In this document: positions 1-12,076 of the stretch, one piece after another | How the letters are laid out: each line of letters starts with the position of its first letter | Position numbering within the stretch: the first letter of the stretch is position 1 | NCBI GenBank assembly: GCA_900660155.1 | Contig: CABFPE010000350.1 | Coordinates: forward strand, 267,854 to 331,853 | DNA from: Hofstenia miamia | Taxonomy: Eukaryota; Xenacoelomorpha; Acoela; Hofsteniidae | Reading direction: 5' to 3' | Length of the DNA: 64,000 nt | Position numbers and translations under genes: made by a program | Notes under the pieces: generated by a model | The model's input: the letters and a program-made list of their open reading frames with translations, nothing else | The model's database searches: none | What the model was told of the DNA's origin: nothing

Positions 1-1488
1 CTATAATTTTATGCACATAAATACATATTAAAATATACATAAAACCCTTGGTGTCTATAAATAGTTGCATTGAATTATTTGGTAGCTTTGTCAAAAAATT
101 TTCTTGTGAGGAGCCGAGGGACAAATATTTATTCCTGGCGTGGGAATTGTGCTGTGGAGTTGCAGACATGTTTTGTAGTGTAGTGTGAGTTGGGGTCCAT
201 AAATGTCACCAAGCAGCAAGCCTGGCAATTCCTTTTCTTTTTTTATGTTCTAAAACACATCTAATCGCTGACCACAATGGGTTTGGAAGGGGTTTTTGAC
301 CTCCTGATTACCTCAGCACTAAAAATGAAGACAAATTGAAACTTTTTAAAAAAAACTGGAATTTTCAAATACTTCAATTGCACATTGCACATTAGAACAA
401 ATTTTTGATATTAAGTTCGAGCATTTTTACCAATAGATAGGCTCATATTTTATGATTTCCAAATTTCATACTAGGTTTGTTAAAGATTCCTTGAAATTAT
501 TTGTCATTTTAAAAGGCAATTTCAGGCCTTTAGAAGAATGTTGCCGGAGAAATGAATCAATTTAAGTTTTAACTGCTTTTTGCTATTTTAAATATACTAT
601 GTACTAGTTAATTAGTGAAACTAAGTATGAATTTGTGCCTAAGACTACTTATATTAATGCCACATCATATTGCTGAACATGATAAAGTAATGGTTTAAAT
701 AAATTCCACTAGCACAAAAGTTATTGTAAACTTTCAAATTGCTTATGCAAACGGATAAATTTGATGCAAAGTTTTCTTTGTTTTCAGTTCAATTAATATA
801 ATAGCAGTCTCTGACTGCACTTAATAAGTATTAAACAATTAGAACAAATTGATTTCAACATCTGATAATACATTAATTTCAGAGAATTAAAATATATATT
901 AGGGATGCGAACCTTTAATGTATAATTCACTTATTTCTGTATCTCTAAAGCTATAGGTAGAAACCAATATAATCGTTTGATCTTTTTGATTGGGTAAACT
1001 AGATTAATTTTATTGTTAAGATAAATGAGATTGTCCATTTTAAGAAGATTGATTCATTTTAGACAACGAAAAATAACCATAGCTTAAAATGATAAAAAAA
1101 TGCGATATCCATACTATTTTAGTATCAGGTTTGGGCAAAAAGTTGCCCAAAAAGGGACCTAGAAAGATGACACTGTTCAAAGGAAATAATTTCGGAATTT
1201 AATCATGTAGAAATTCTATTAAAATAATGCAATTTTTCAAATTTTTTAATTAATTCTAGTGTGAATATATATATATATATATATTATATATACATATATA
1301 TTAGGGTGTGACTATTTCAATTTTTACATGACGAGATTTTGGCTTAAATTTCAAAAAATATAAGTTAGATTGCTTCACGAAAACATTCGTGTTTTTTAAA
1401 AAAATGATTGACAGTATAAATACATACTATGATTTCGCAATCAACACAATATTTATTATTTTTGTATGTAAAGAGGTTTAGTTAAGTG
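1..1488. other. Non-coding stretch, no gene seen
   Basis: AT-rich sequence without a convincing coding region on either strand. It holds a (TA)n microsatellite at about 1265-1302. A minus-strand open stretch at roughly 100-240 is somewhat GC-richer but has no recognisable motif or clear splice sites. Confidence 0.5.
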
Positions 1489-1565
1489 TTAATTATTTAG
1501 TATTATAATCACATACAATGCAAGTGCTGCAAACATTGCCAAGCCCAATTTAAGCATAAAGAAAT
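1489..1565 (-). CDS. Possible terminal exon with a transmembrane segment
   Basis: On the minus strand a good splice acceptor (ctcttgcag) ends at 1566. After it the frame reads a hydrophobic stretch (FFMLKLGLAMFAALALYVII) and then the stop TAA at 1489-1491. An AATAAA polyadenylation signal (minus strand) lies at 1452-1457, about 30 bases after the stop. This would suit the last membrane helix and tail of a receptor, and it lies downstream of, and on the same strand as, the ionotropic-receptor exons at 11-41 kb. The link is inference only: the exons that should lie between were not found and the phase cannot be tested. It could equally be the end of another small gene, or chance. Confidence 0.22.
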
Positions 1566-2561
1566 CTGCAAGAGAATGCAAATTTTTCAAAGTTGAAAGA
1601 CTAAATATTGCAAATTTAATGGTTGACATCAAATATTTTTGAGGTTGGTTGTAACATATGCTCTTGGGCTGATTGGAACGCATTCCATCAAACGCCATTG
1701 AACATTATTTAACAATAGTTCTTGTATATTTTGATTACTCATAACCTCAAACTTAAGGATGTGTGCAATTTCTAGTACTAAACAAGCGCTTGCTCTTGTT
1801 AGGCACACTTAGGATGCGCTGGGCAATTAAGTTTTCCTAAAGACTATTTTTACACTATATTTCTTATAATATTTTCTACTTGTTTTATTATATATACTTA
1901 GCTATTATTTTAGGTCTGACTTAAAAATGGATAACTTTTTCCAACCAACCAACTCCAAAAATTGGGGCATGATACAACAGCGTAAGAATTTGCATTCTCA
2001 ATTAGAAAAAACAAGGGCTTAACGAAAATTGTTGTATTTTATCATTTAAATCTTATAAAAGAGAAATCCTTTGATTCACGTATTATAAAAATCCAAATAT
2101 TTTTAGCTTCAAATGTAAGAATGTTTATAAAATCCGGTTCAACCTACCTTGGTCTCCTCTCCTATATCTTTGTTATGTTTGGATTAAACCGTGAACTTTT
2201 TAAAGTTTTTTACTATCAATTTTGCTTATTATATGTAGAAACTCATCCTAAGTCTGCATGCTAACTTTAGAATACAACATTTTCACACCCCAAATATTCA
2301 TATACATGTATATGTATATATGCTTGAAGAAAAGTCTGAATGCTTTTTTTTGGCGAACAGTTTCGACATTCCAATATAATTTTCACGCATATAATAATTA
2401 ACGAGCATTCTTAGAGCAAAATACTAACGAGCTAAAAATACGCAACAAATTATCTTTTAATATAGGTGAACGTTTCCTTTTTGAATATTCATCAGCCATT
2501 TTCATTAAGTTTGATCAGTTTAGATTCTACACTAAGATGACCTCTCACATGATTTTCTACC

Positions 2562-2608
<47 letters not shown>

Positions 2609-4792
2609 ATCTTAAGCTACCAAAATATTGATACAATTACATAATTTAATAAATGATATTTCACTTAAGTTTTCTGGCTAATTACATTATGAATGTTGAA
2701 TTCTAGTGTTTTTGCTGAATGTGTAGGCTATAAATATCAAAATATGAATATTTTTGGGAAATCCATTAGGTTTTCACTGATAATTAAATAGACTCTAGGA
2801 AAATGATCCGAAAACACCAGGGAATAGAGTGAAAGAACAAAGCTTTTAACTATATTGAATAGTGAAACGAAATGGGCATTAGGTCAGGTTAAACTCATTA
2901 CATGTAGATTGATTTACCTTATAAAACAAAATGTCAGATAATGAAAATCCATTTTCAAACATATATTATTTTAGAAAATCAAAAGAAATATCACGTCACC
3001 TTTCTATTCCAAGACATCGTAAAAAAGTTTTTAAGAAAAAGTCAGATTCCATCAAATTTATTATTTTTGTAGTTTTTCTTGCATTTTTTTCTTAAAGATA
3101 TTTTCAAGCTTCTACAGGCAAATACTCATCACAGATCTATATTGAATTATGTTAAATCCACTACGATACATAGATGTGTTCAATGCTTTTTTCAATTTGA
3201 TCTTATTCACATTCGAATTTACACCAAGTAGATTCCTTAATAATAAAACAAAATATAAAAAATATTCTTTATCAATTACATCTAAACATTATGTTTATCC
3301 AAAAATATTTTTGAAATTGATCGTCTGCATTTACAAAAACATATGAGCCATCCAAATTGTAAGTTGAATTATTTGGTACACTCGAGCCAAACTGCACTAG
3401 GTTTCTTTTATATTATAACTTCTCTGTGATTATCTCAATACACAATTTAGTGTGTCTTGCAATTTAAATCAAATTTCTGTTTGAGAATTCATCTCGCATG
3501 AAATAGGTTTTAAATTTTAAACTTCACGTGTGTTGATGATAATATTGGATTGAACGTTTAAAATTGGTGCATTTTATTACATGACTCTGATTAAGACCCT
3601 TTCGTTGAACTATCATTTAGTGTTAAGAAACGCTGCATTGTTATCGATTTTCGCAACAGATAAAGTGTTTTGTTTATAAGATTTTATACTAAAAATACCA
3701 TAAATAACATTTAAGAAGAAAAATATTCTGACTTTGCCATCTGCCTTACTTGGAATAATACCTTTAATATCTATATTTGGTAAGATTCTTTTATAGATTA
3801 CAAACTCTCCGTATAATCATAATAGTTCCAATGTGCGATCACTGTATTATTTCAGCTATCATTCTATTTGGAAACATATTGAAAGCGTAAATATTAAGAA
3901 CGTTGATTTAAGAATGATATTTAACGTGAGATGAATAATGCATTTAACAAAGTTGAAGTGATTTTAAGAGAGAGAATGTTGACACCTGGAATAGTGTAAC
4001 ACATGGAAATAATTGGGATAATGGCGTGAAAGTCTGATTGAAAAGCACAGTAGATTTGCTAAAAAAATGAAATAAGCAAGCAGATGATAATGGGTATGCT
4101 AAACTTCATACCAGTGTTGTAGACTGTGAAAGAAAGAAACCACAATGGGTGCCTCGATGAGTACATGTACATGTAATTATACTTTAAGAAAATTCATAAA
4201 ATTGTCTATAGCATTAAAAACTTTCTAGTGAGATTTAGTGATCTAAGGCCTAGTTAAGAGATGAGAGACCTCATAATATGTATCCAGCATCCATATCACT
4301 CTTCAAAGAAATGAAAATTTTACTTTTATGTGTTTGTTGCGTTTTCGTAAGTAAGTCCATACATTTATATTTTTTGGATTAAAAACTATCATAGTCCCAC
4401 ATCATACAATGACATGATTGACGTGATCAAGAAGGCTTAGGTACAGAAATTGCCCACAAACTAAAAGATAATTGCTCATGTGAACACCTTGCTGTTGTCA
4501 TCTGGCTGTGTGCTTGGTACAAAAGGTGGACAAGAAAATACTGATTAGACTTTATGACTAGTTAGAATTGTTCTTATGCTGTTTTAGGTGTTCTCGTGCA
4601 ATATAGTTAGTTTAAATATAAGTTTTCTTAAGTATTTTCCTATATTTTTTTTGAATGGCCAATGAATTACGCGACGACTGTACATCATTTTTATTGGCAA
4701 AGTATGTAGAAACTTTCCTAGCAGTGCTAAACCATATTCATTTGAATGTTACTGGTACTAATATGTAAACAAATGAATCCAGATACTAGTAA
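1566..4792. other. Non-coding stretch with one (TA)n block
   Basis: No coding region recognised. A (TA)n microsatellite sits at about 2565-2608. A 65-codon plus-strand open frame at 3149-3346 has the amino-acid mix expected of random AT-rich DNA and is not annotated as a gene. Confidence 0.5.
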
Positions 4793-5149
4793 GACCGTTT
4801 ACACGAGGCGGATGATCCGGTAAAAAGCTAATGATGCGCTAGCCGCATTAAGAGAGTCTACACGAGCTCCGCTTTAGTAGCCGCATTTTCGTGATATAAT
4901 TGCTCCTCCGCATATAGCCGTGATGGATAAACAACTTGTCAATCATTTTGTTTACTTTTTACAATTGTGATTCCCTTTGTGCCTTCTACGTAACCAATTA
5001 GAATTGACCAAACTAAATATATTTTACTAAAGCGGAGCACGTCTAAACCCGGTTAATAAAATCTATTTAAAAAATAATTTTGATCAACAAATGGTGCCGT
5101 ATTGGCTACTACGCCGAATTTAGCTGCTCCGCATCTCGTGTAAACGGGG
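4793..5149. mobile_element. MITE with CCGTTTACACGAG terminal inverted repeats
   Basis: The left end (from 4795) reads CCGTTTACACGAG and the right end (5135-5147) is its exact reverse complement. Both inner flanks continue with GCGGA-type motifs repeated inside the element. There is no coding capacity, so this is a non-autonomous DNA transposon of about 350 bp. The family is uncertain; ends of this type occur in PIF/Harbinger-like and related MITEs. No target-site duplication could be fixed. Its right end is copied again at 6352-6405 as part of a false duplication. Confidence 0.6.
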
Positions 5150-7606
5150 AAACTTTCGTTGAGCGGTGTACAATTAAGTGGACATAGATACTAAATGTAT
5201 TAAACTAATCATTGTCTTTTTTAAATTTGGGGCCATTATTGTAATAACTCGCAAGCATATTATAGCTCAAGTCAAAAAAGTGTCCACTTTTTAAAATTTG
5301 ACTATCATTATCGAAATTACTAGATGGCACTGATACAATTAATAGTTCAAAATATTGCCAAATACCAGTGGCGTGCAGTGCACATATTAATGGGGGAAGC
5401 GGAATATGATATAATTATAAAATTTATATGTTTTTATTGCACATGTTGCATATAACTTTAATTTCAAGCATATAAATCAGTATCTAACAAATTTACCAAA
5501 TAATATAAATATATTTCACTTCCAGAAACAATTAGCAATGCTCACAATGCAATTGATGTTATGTCGCTCAATTATCTTGAAGATCATATTAGTAGAGTGA
5601 AAAATTTCTAAGAAAAATCTTGACTTAATGACGAATTGAATCAGTGTTTTACAGTATATTACAGATGGTCAGTTTAAAAGGTTTTGAAACTGATCAATAT
5701 AGGTTAGCCAAATACAAAAATTTACATCTGAATTTACTAAATTGACTGAATCTACTTCAAAATTTATTTATTTCTATTTTAATGTTATTTCTATACTTCC
5801 ATTTTTGTAAATTAAGTGAAATTATCTTGTGATTGTTAAGTAAAAAATCTAATTTTGAAAGTTACACTTTGATTGTCATCAATTATAAGTGATTTGGATT
5901 TGGAGTTGGAGGCTAAATTGTAGTTCTAGTTAAATTTCAATCACCATAGTCGCATCTACAATATATATCATTGAACAATCCCGCGGTAAGATTTCCGCGG
6001 TCCTCTCGTAGTATTTTCTAATTTTGATTGGTTGGAGATTTTGTCAATTACGTTAACAAAGTGTGATAAAAAAGCGGCCGACGGTTGCGCGGACTGTTTT
6101 CAGTTGTAATTTAGAAACATTGATTTTTATCAATACCAATTATCATAATTAAGGTACAGTCGAGCAATTATTACGACACAAATTTAGGAGATTGATTGTT
6201 ATTGCTGTTCATAATATTAAATCAATTACAAAACTCATATATTTCAATTGTTCAATAAGAAAAACCTCCCAAATTCCGTATTTTACATTATTTAAGTGAC
6301 GAAAATGAATTTAAGAAAAAAAGGAAATTTAAAAGAATTGGAAACTTATANGCCGTATTGGCTACTACGCCGAATTTAGCTGCTCCGCATCTCGTGTAAA
6401 CGGGGAAACTTTCGTTGAGCGGTGTACAATTAAGTGGACATAGATACTAAATGTATTAAACTAATCATTGTCTTTTTTAAATTTGGGGCCATTATTGTAA
6501 TAACTCGCAAGCATATTATAGCTCAAGTCAAAAAAGTGTCCACTTTTTAAAATTTGACTATCATTATCGAAATTACTAGATGGCACTGATACAATTAATA
6601 GTTCAAAATATTGCCAAATACCAGTGGCGTGCAGTGCACATATTAATGGGGGAAGCGGAATATGATATAATTATAAAATTTATATGTTTTTATTGCACAT
6701 GTTGCATATAACTTTAATTTCAAGCATATAAATCAGTATCTAACAAATTTACCAAATAATATAAATATATTTCACTTCCAGAAACAATTAGCAATGCTCA
6801 CAATGCAATTGATGTTATGTCGCTCAATTATCTTGAAGATCATATTAGTAGAGTGAAAAATTTCTAAGAAAAATCTTGACTTAATGACGAATTGAATCAG
6901 TGTTTTACAGTATATTACAGATGGTCAGTTTAAAAGGTTTTGAAACTGATCAATATAGGTTAGCCAAATACAAAAATTTACATCTGAATTTACTAAATTG
7001 ACTGAATCTACTTCAAAATTTATTTATTTCTATTTTAATGTTATTTCTATACTTCCATTTTTGTAAATTAAGTGAAATTATCTTGTGATTGTTAAGTAAA
7101 AAATCTAATTTTGAAAGTTACACTTTGATTGTCATCAATTATAAGTGATTTGGATTTGGAGTTGGAGGCTAAATTGTAGTTCTAGTTAAATTTCAATCAC
7201 CATAGTCGCATCTACAATATATATCATTGAACAATCCCGCGGTAAGATTTCCGCGGTCCTCTCGTAGTATTTTCTAATTTTGATTGGTTGGAGATTTTGT
7301 CAATTACGTTAACAAAGTGTGATAAAAAAGCGGCCGACGGTTGCGCGGACTGTTTTCAGTTGTAATTTAGAAACATTGATTTTTATCAATACCAATTATC
7401 ATAATTAAGGTACAGTCGAGCAATTATTACGACACAAATTTAGGAGATTGATTGTTATTGCTGTTCATAATATTAAATCAATTACAAAACTCATATATTT
7501 CAATTGTTCAATAAGAAAAACCTCCCAAATTCCGTATTTTACATTATTTAAGTGACGAAAATGAATTTAAGAAAAAAAGGAAATTTAAAAGAATTGGAAA
7601 CTTATA
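5096..7606. repeat. False tandem duplication, 1255 bp x 2 around a single N
   Basis: Positions 5096-6350 and 6352-7606 carry the same sequence with no difference noticed, separated only by the single unknown base at 6351. The right copy starts in the middle of a MITE and runs straight on into unique sequence. That is what two overlapping contig ends joined without merging would give. The most economical reading is one genomic copy. Confidence 0.75.
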
Positions 7607-7705
7607 GATATGTTGTGTAAGCATAAATATTTTTTCTTCATTTGTTCAAATAAATTTCAATGGGCAAGCGGCGCTTAACTTGCTTACCCTTAATGCACGC
7701 CTCTG
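6622..7705. mobile_element. Non-autonomous hAT element, 1084 bp, with perfect 8-bp TSD
   Basis: Termini are CAGTGGCGTGCA on the left and TGCACGCCTCTG on the right, that is CAGWGGCGTGCA inverted repeats typical of hAT. The 8 bases CCAAATAC flank it on both sides (6614-6621 and 7706-7713), the right target-site length for hAT. There is no transposase frame. It interrupts the Tc1-like transposase relic, so it inserted later. This is the ungapped copy. A left part (5366-6350) and right parts (ending 8911) reappear only because of the false duplications. Inside is a small palindrome (CCGCGGTAAGATTTCCGCGG). Confidence 0.8.
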
Positions 7706-9343
7706 CCAAATACTCGAGGAATTTTTACCAAACGCAACCTGCATATATCCCGATTCATGGATCTTAAAACAAGATGGAGCAACCCCTCATACCTCAAAAT
7801 CGACAAAAGAATTTTTTACGAATTATATTATTCAAATTATTCAATGACCACCGAATTCGCCAGATCTTGTACCCATAGAGAACGTGTGGCAAATTCTGAA
7901 GGATTTTGGCGAAAAAAATAACACAAATCTGAAAGAATTAAAGAGTTACATCTTTGAACCGCAACACCAAATAACTCAAGAAGTTAGAGTCCGTTTAATT
8001 GATTCATTTTCAAGACGTTTATCTGCGTCCCACGATTTGCATGGGAAATTTGTCAAAAAAATTGTCACCAGGTTACAAGCTGAGACAATTATATTTTCAA
8101 ATATATTTTATAAGCCTCTATTTTTCTTTCGTTTGTTNAAAGGTTTTGAAACTGATCAATATAGGTTAGCCAAATACAAAAATTTACATCTGAATTTACT
8201 AAATTGACTGTATCTACTTCAAAATTTATTTATTTCTATTTTAATGTTATTTCTATACTTCCATTTTTGTAAATTAAGTGAAATTATCTTGTGATTGTTA
8301 AGTAAAAAATCTAATTTTGAAAGTTACACTTTGATTGTCATCAATTATAAGTGATTTGGATTTGGAGTTGGAGGCTAAATTGTAGTTCTAGTTAAATTTC
8401 AATCACCACAGTCGCATCTACAATATATATCATTGAACAATCCCGCGGTAAGATTTCCGCGGTCCTCTCGTAGTATTTTCTAATTTTGATTGGTTGGAGA
8501 TTTTGTCAATTACGTTAACAAAGTGTGATAAAAAAGCGGCCGACGGTTGCGCGGACTGTTTTCAGTTGTAATTTAGAAACATTGATTTTTATCAATACCA
8601 ATTATCATAATTAAGGTACAGTCGAGCAATTATTACGACACAAATTTAGGAGATTGATTGTTATTGCTGTTCATAATATTAAATCAATTACAAAACTCAT
8701 ATATTTCAATTGTTCAATAAGAAAAACCTCCCAAATTCCGTATTTTACATTATTTAAGTGACGAAAATGAATTTAAGAAAAAAAGGAAATTTAAAAGAAT
8801 TGGAAACTTATAGATATGTTGTGTAAGCATAAATATTTTTTCTTCATTTGTTCAAATAAATTTCAATGGGCAAGCGGCGCTTAACTTGCTTACCCTTAAT
8901 GCACGCCTCTGCCAAATACTCGAGGAATTTTTACCAAACGCAACCTGCATATATCCCGATTCATGGATCTTAAAACAAGATGGAGCAACCCCTCATACCT
9001 CAAAATCGACAAAAGAATTTTTTACGAATTATATTATTCAAATTATTCAATGACCACCGAATTCGCCAGATCTTGTACCCATAGAGAACGTGTGGCAAAT
9101 TCTGAAGGATTTTGGCGAAAAAAATAACACAAATCTGAAAGAATTAAAGAGTTACATCTTTGAACCGCAACACCAAATAACTCAAGAAGTTAGAGTCCGT
9201 TTAATTGATTCATTTTCAAGACGTTTATCTGCGTCCCACGATTTGCATGGGAAATTTGTCAAAAAAATTGTCACCAGGTTACAAGCTGAGACAATTATAT
9301 TTTCAAATATATTTTATAAGCCTCTATTTTTCTTTCGTTTGTT
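6933..9343. repeat. Second false duplication, 1205 bp x 2 around a single N
   Basis: Positions 6933-8137 and 8139-9343 are nearly identical; I noticed two single-base differences. They are separated by the N at 8138. The right copy then continues uninterrupted into the Tc1 3' end. As at 6351, this looks like an unmerged contig overlap, here perhaps between two haplotypes given the mismatches. The likely true order is 5096-6350, then 7607-8137, then 9344 onward. Confidence 0.75.
7711..8137 (+). pseudogene. Tc1-family transposase, 3' half, broken
   Basis: The frame reads the C-terminal half of a DD34E transposase. It includes YPDSWILKQDGATPHTSKST, with the second catalytic Asp, then PPNSPDLVPIENVWQILK, with the catalytic Glu, then a typical tail ending in an SRRL motif. 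A TGA at 7845-7847 stands where the family has Trp before PPNSPDL, a single-base TGG to TGA change. The first catalytic Asp and the DNA-binding domain are absent. A hAT insertion lies immediately upstream. The 3' end of the frame continues at 9344-9362, and the same sequence is repeated at 8917-9343 by assembly duplication. The enzyme cannot be active. Confidence 0.8.
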
Positions 9344-9585
9344 ATCAAAAATGTGTTTATAATGTGGCCACTTTATTTATTTGAGCTACATCAGAATGTC
9401 GATTAAGTATAGATAATAAAAAATTGGTTTTCCAAGGATGATTAACGTTATTGTAAAGTCGCAAGTTCTGACCAGTTTTTCAATAGTGCTAATGTTTCAA
9501 ATTTTGGATATAAAACAATTGCTAAAACCCATAGTGATTAATTTTTAGCCAGACATTAATCTGAATTATATAACTGCTTAACATA

Positions 9586-9934
9586 CGAGGGGTGTCTAAA
9601 AGAAAACAAGTCTTCTCACATAACTATTTTATTTCGAATAATAAATCTAAGCTACAACGTGTCCCTTTCAAAGTATTTTTCCTTGAGTTTAATGCACATT
9701 GCCATCCTCCTCTGTCATGCTTCCCCACACAATCAAAATATTTTAGATTTCACCACAATGACTTGCTATTAAGTAATCAGAAAAAAGAGCATTTAAAAAG
9801 TGTACGATTGTCACAAAGGACTAAAATTGCAAATGAACACAGCAGAGAGATTGCACTACGTGATAGGGTAGAAAGGAAATTCCTTCACTGCTCACTCAAT
9901 ACCCATAGTCTCGTTTCTTTTCAAACACACCTCG
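9586..9934 (-). mobile_element. Internally deleted mariner element (349 bp)
   Basis: The left end CGAGGGGTGTCTAAAAGAAA and the right end, read from the other strand, CGAGGTGTGTTTGAAAAGAA are matching inverted repeats. TA flanks both sides (9584-9585 and 9935-9936). Read on the minus strand, the sequence next to the 9586 end still resembles the end of a mariner transposase (KYFERDT-like). The element is therefore a deleted derivative of a full mariner. The 127-codon plus-strand open frame across it is a shadow, not a gene. Confidence 0.7.
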
Positions 9935-10133
9935 TATATGTGGATATTAATAATTGTAAAATTCAAATTCAATAGATTGGCGTAATCAGGACTTATTTTA
10001 AGCAAAAGCGAAATTCTCTAAGAGTTGCAAATTCTCTATAGATTTTCCAAATAACAATGTGGAAGACAGAATGTTTAAATATGAAGAAAATTATTCAATA
10101 TGCTTATATATTTTAAAGTATTTTCTTATTTAA

Positions 10134-10529
10134 CCCTAGTTTTACTGGGTTGTGTTTTCTTCAATAACTCTGCAACGACTCAATGTTTTCCTTGAAATTT
10201 GGAGACTTTTTTTCAAACGTTTGTAATGTTATATACCATTATTTGCTAATTCTAAGATGACTATCATGACACACGTGATTTATGATATATTTATGCCCAT
10301 GACACACTTTTTCTATTTGAATATCTACTCAATTACATGTAATTCCAATTAGGCCTAAAATAATTCAGACGTCCTCAAAAAAATAATAATAATAATATTT
10401 TTTTCAGAACATGATGAATAATTGTGCAAACTTTCATGTTAAAAAAATTTTTTGTTCAAAAGTTATGGAGGCGATTGAATCCACCGCCAGTGTTGAAGAG
10501 CCTCAAAATAGCCCAGTAGAAAAATAGGG
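10134..10529. mobile_element. piggyBac-type non-autonomous element (396 bp)
   Basis: TTAA stands on both sides (10130-10133 and 10530-10533). The ends are inverted: CCCTAGTTTTACTGGG on the left, CCCAGTAGAAAAATAGGG on the right. TTAA targets with CCC termini are the mark of piggyBac-superfamily elements. There is no coding capacity. The similarity extends inward imperfectly to a second inverted block (TTTTCTTCA and its partner). Confidence 0.7.
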
Positions 10530-11146
10530 TTAACGTCAAAATAGTAAACATCTGTTCTGTGAAAAGCAATTGCACCGGTTTGTCGATATCTGGTTAAGTA
10601 GAAGGCCTTAAGCATTTTAATTTACCAGGGAAAAACATAAAAGAATTATCAGTATAGACTAAACATCAGGAGGCAAAAAGGAGTTATCGTGCCCCTAAAA
10701 CAAATCAAAACTCTTGTTAACCAAAACGAACCTTTATTAGACTAAGAACCGCTTTAGACCTGTAAACACGTGTTTTGCACCAGCTTTAACTCAAACCACC
10801 AATAATTTCTGAGTTTCTGGAAGAACTGTAAAGAAAAATTTTTCACTCAGATTTCCCTCATAAAAATTTGAGAGTTCTCAGATTATGTCAGTTGTTATAG
10901 GCTAGAATTGTTCAACAGGCAGAGTTGTAGTCTTCCTTTTGAATACCTGGATCCGACACATTTGTCCGAGGTTTTCCGTAATTGTGAGGGATGTTAAATT
11001 AATGAGTTGTAATTTATGTTACTTAAAATTGTTGCTTTTGCAAGGTTACATGTAACACACTTACCTCTACAGTTTACAAGTTCACTGTTAAACTTATGTA
11101 GCATTGTAACCATACACTTGAGGTGTTAATTGAAATAAGTTCATAC
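10530..11146. other. Non-coding, probably receptor intron
   Basis: No exon could be defended here. A strong acceptor-like tract (minus strand, tttttctttacag, near 10828-10840) is followed by 22 open codons, but the reading matches nothing recognisable and the donor after it is weak. Confidence 0.35.
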
Positions 11147-11298
11147 CCTATTGCTTGTAAATGCACCAATCTGATCTCCTGATTGGCTATTAACCAATTG
11201 TAGTTCTTCCCCTTAACACCAAGAACTTCTGCATTTTGAATAATGGTGATAGTATGAGATGGACTGGCAGCGACGATGAAGTTAAAGAACTCCCCATC
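11147..11298 (-). CDS. Ionotropic-receptor-like gene, exon 5 (amino-terminal domain)
   Basis: The minus strand reads DGEFFNFIVAASPSHTITII and continues through a VLGVKGKNYNWLIANQ motif. This is the pattern of an iGluR/IR amino-terminal domain, in which a beta strand is followed by a helix and then the lgm..YnWli stretch. The acceptor (tgcgaatttag) at 11299 gives phase 0, which matches the phase-0 end of the exon at 20762. The lower boundary is uncertain: donors are possible at 11147 (GTATGA) or 11167 (GTGCAT). Reading on past them meets a stop near 11075. The intron from exon 4 is about 9.5 kb and holds the satellite array, the LINE relic and the Crypton-like gene. Confidence 0.6.
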
Positions 11299-12076
11299 CT
11301 AAATTCGCATATTAAATACTCACAGGCCTATAGCAGATTTATTTTATACAATATTAACATTTGCATTTATTACAGCCACTAGAAATGGCAATTTACTTTA
11401 AGTACTGTTGGTTTATTATCAACATATGCCATCACGCAAAACAGGTCATGACCGAATAATTCCAGATCTGAACCATGCGCATTTATCATAAATTCTGTTC
11501 CCCACTTTGCAATAGTAGGAAATTAAGGATTTTAAATTTCAGCCGCTTCTATCAAATTTACAAAGACCTTAAGAAAAAGGGGTTTCATTAGACAATGTAA
11601 ATGCTAAATATAGTTTTCATGTCACATTGGTTGCTAAACCACTTTCCGCTACCACCATGTTTACTACAGTTTCTCCGCCTTTCCTACACATTTGCTGGGC
11701 CAAGCTTGTTCCGAAATTTCAAAAAAATGAATGTACTATTATGCAACAGTGCATATAATTTTAAATGCCGTAGAATTTATAAGCAATATCTTATGAAACA
11801 ACAATGTGCACTTCTAGATTATTAAAATTTCCTTTAGTTTTTCTTTGCTCTAAAATTCAGCTTAGGTTCCCACTTCTCTTTGAAGGGCTTGGGCCCAAAT
11901 TTTTGGGCGTATGTGGATCTGTGGACAACATAGATATTAACAATAACATTTTCTTCTTATCTTTGCATGCTTTCGCACATCAGCCCCCAGCATGCTCTGA
12001 AGCGGTTAAGGCTGTGCTGATAATATTTTGTCTAGAGCAGTATCGAAATTTTGCACAAATATAAATATCAATTTTT
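11299..12076. other. Intron sequence before the satellite array
   Basis: Open frames on the plus strand (11601-11825 and 11804-12064) have no family features and lie inside the inferred minus-strand intron. They are treated as chance. Confidence 0.45.

Larger units (their letters stand above)
5265..9386 (+). mobile_element. Tc1-like transposon relic (interrupted, inflated by assembly)
   Basis: The termini are imperfect inverted repeats. The left one (5265-5287) starts GCTCAAGTCAAAAAAGTGTC and the right one (9364-9386) ends TTTATTTATTTGAGC. Each is bordered by TA (5263-5264 and 9387-9388), the Tc1/mariner target. Between them lie the 3' part of a transposase gene and a hAT element inserted next to it. 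The span is inflated by two false duplications (5096-7606 and 6933-9343); the real element is probably under 2 kb. The N-terminal half of the transposase is missing, so the Tc1 copy was already deleted and is dead. Confidence 0.65.

Noticed and set aside
2160-2290. Possible receptor exon with a strong CCAAG|GTAGGT donor (minus strand)
   Set aside because: All three frames contain stops close to the donor.
9592-9975. 127-codon plus-strand frame
   Set aside because: It lies across the mariner derivative, whose own remnant is on the other strand and whose inverted ends define the region.
10480-10620. Minus-strand coding-like stretch after a taaccag site
   Set aside because: It falls in the inverted end of the piggyBac-type element and has no receptor motif.
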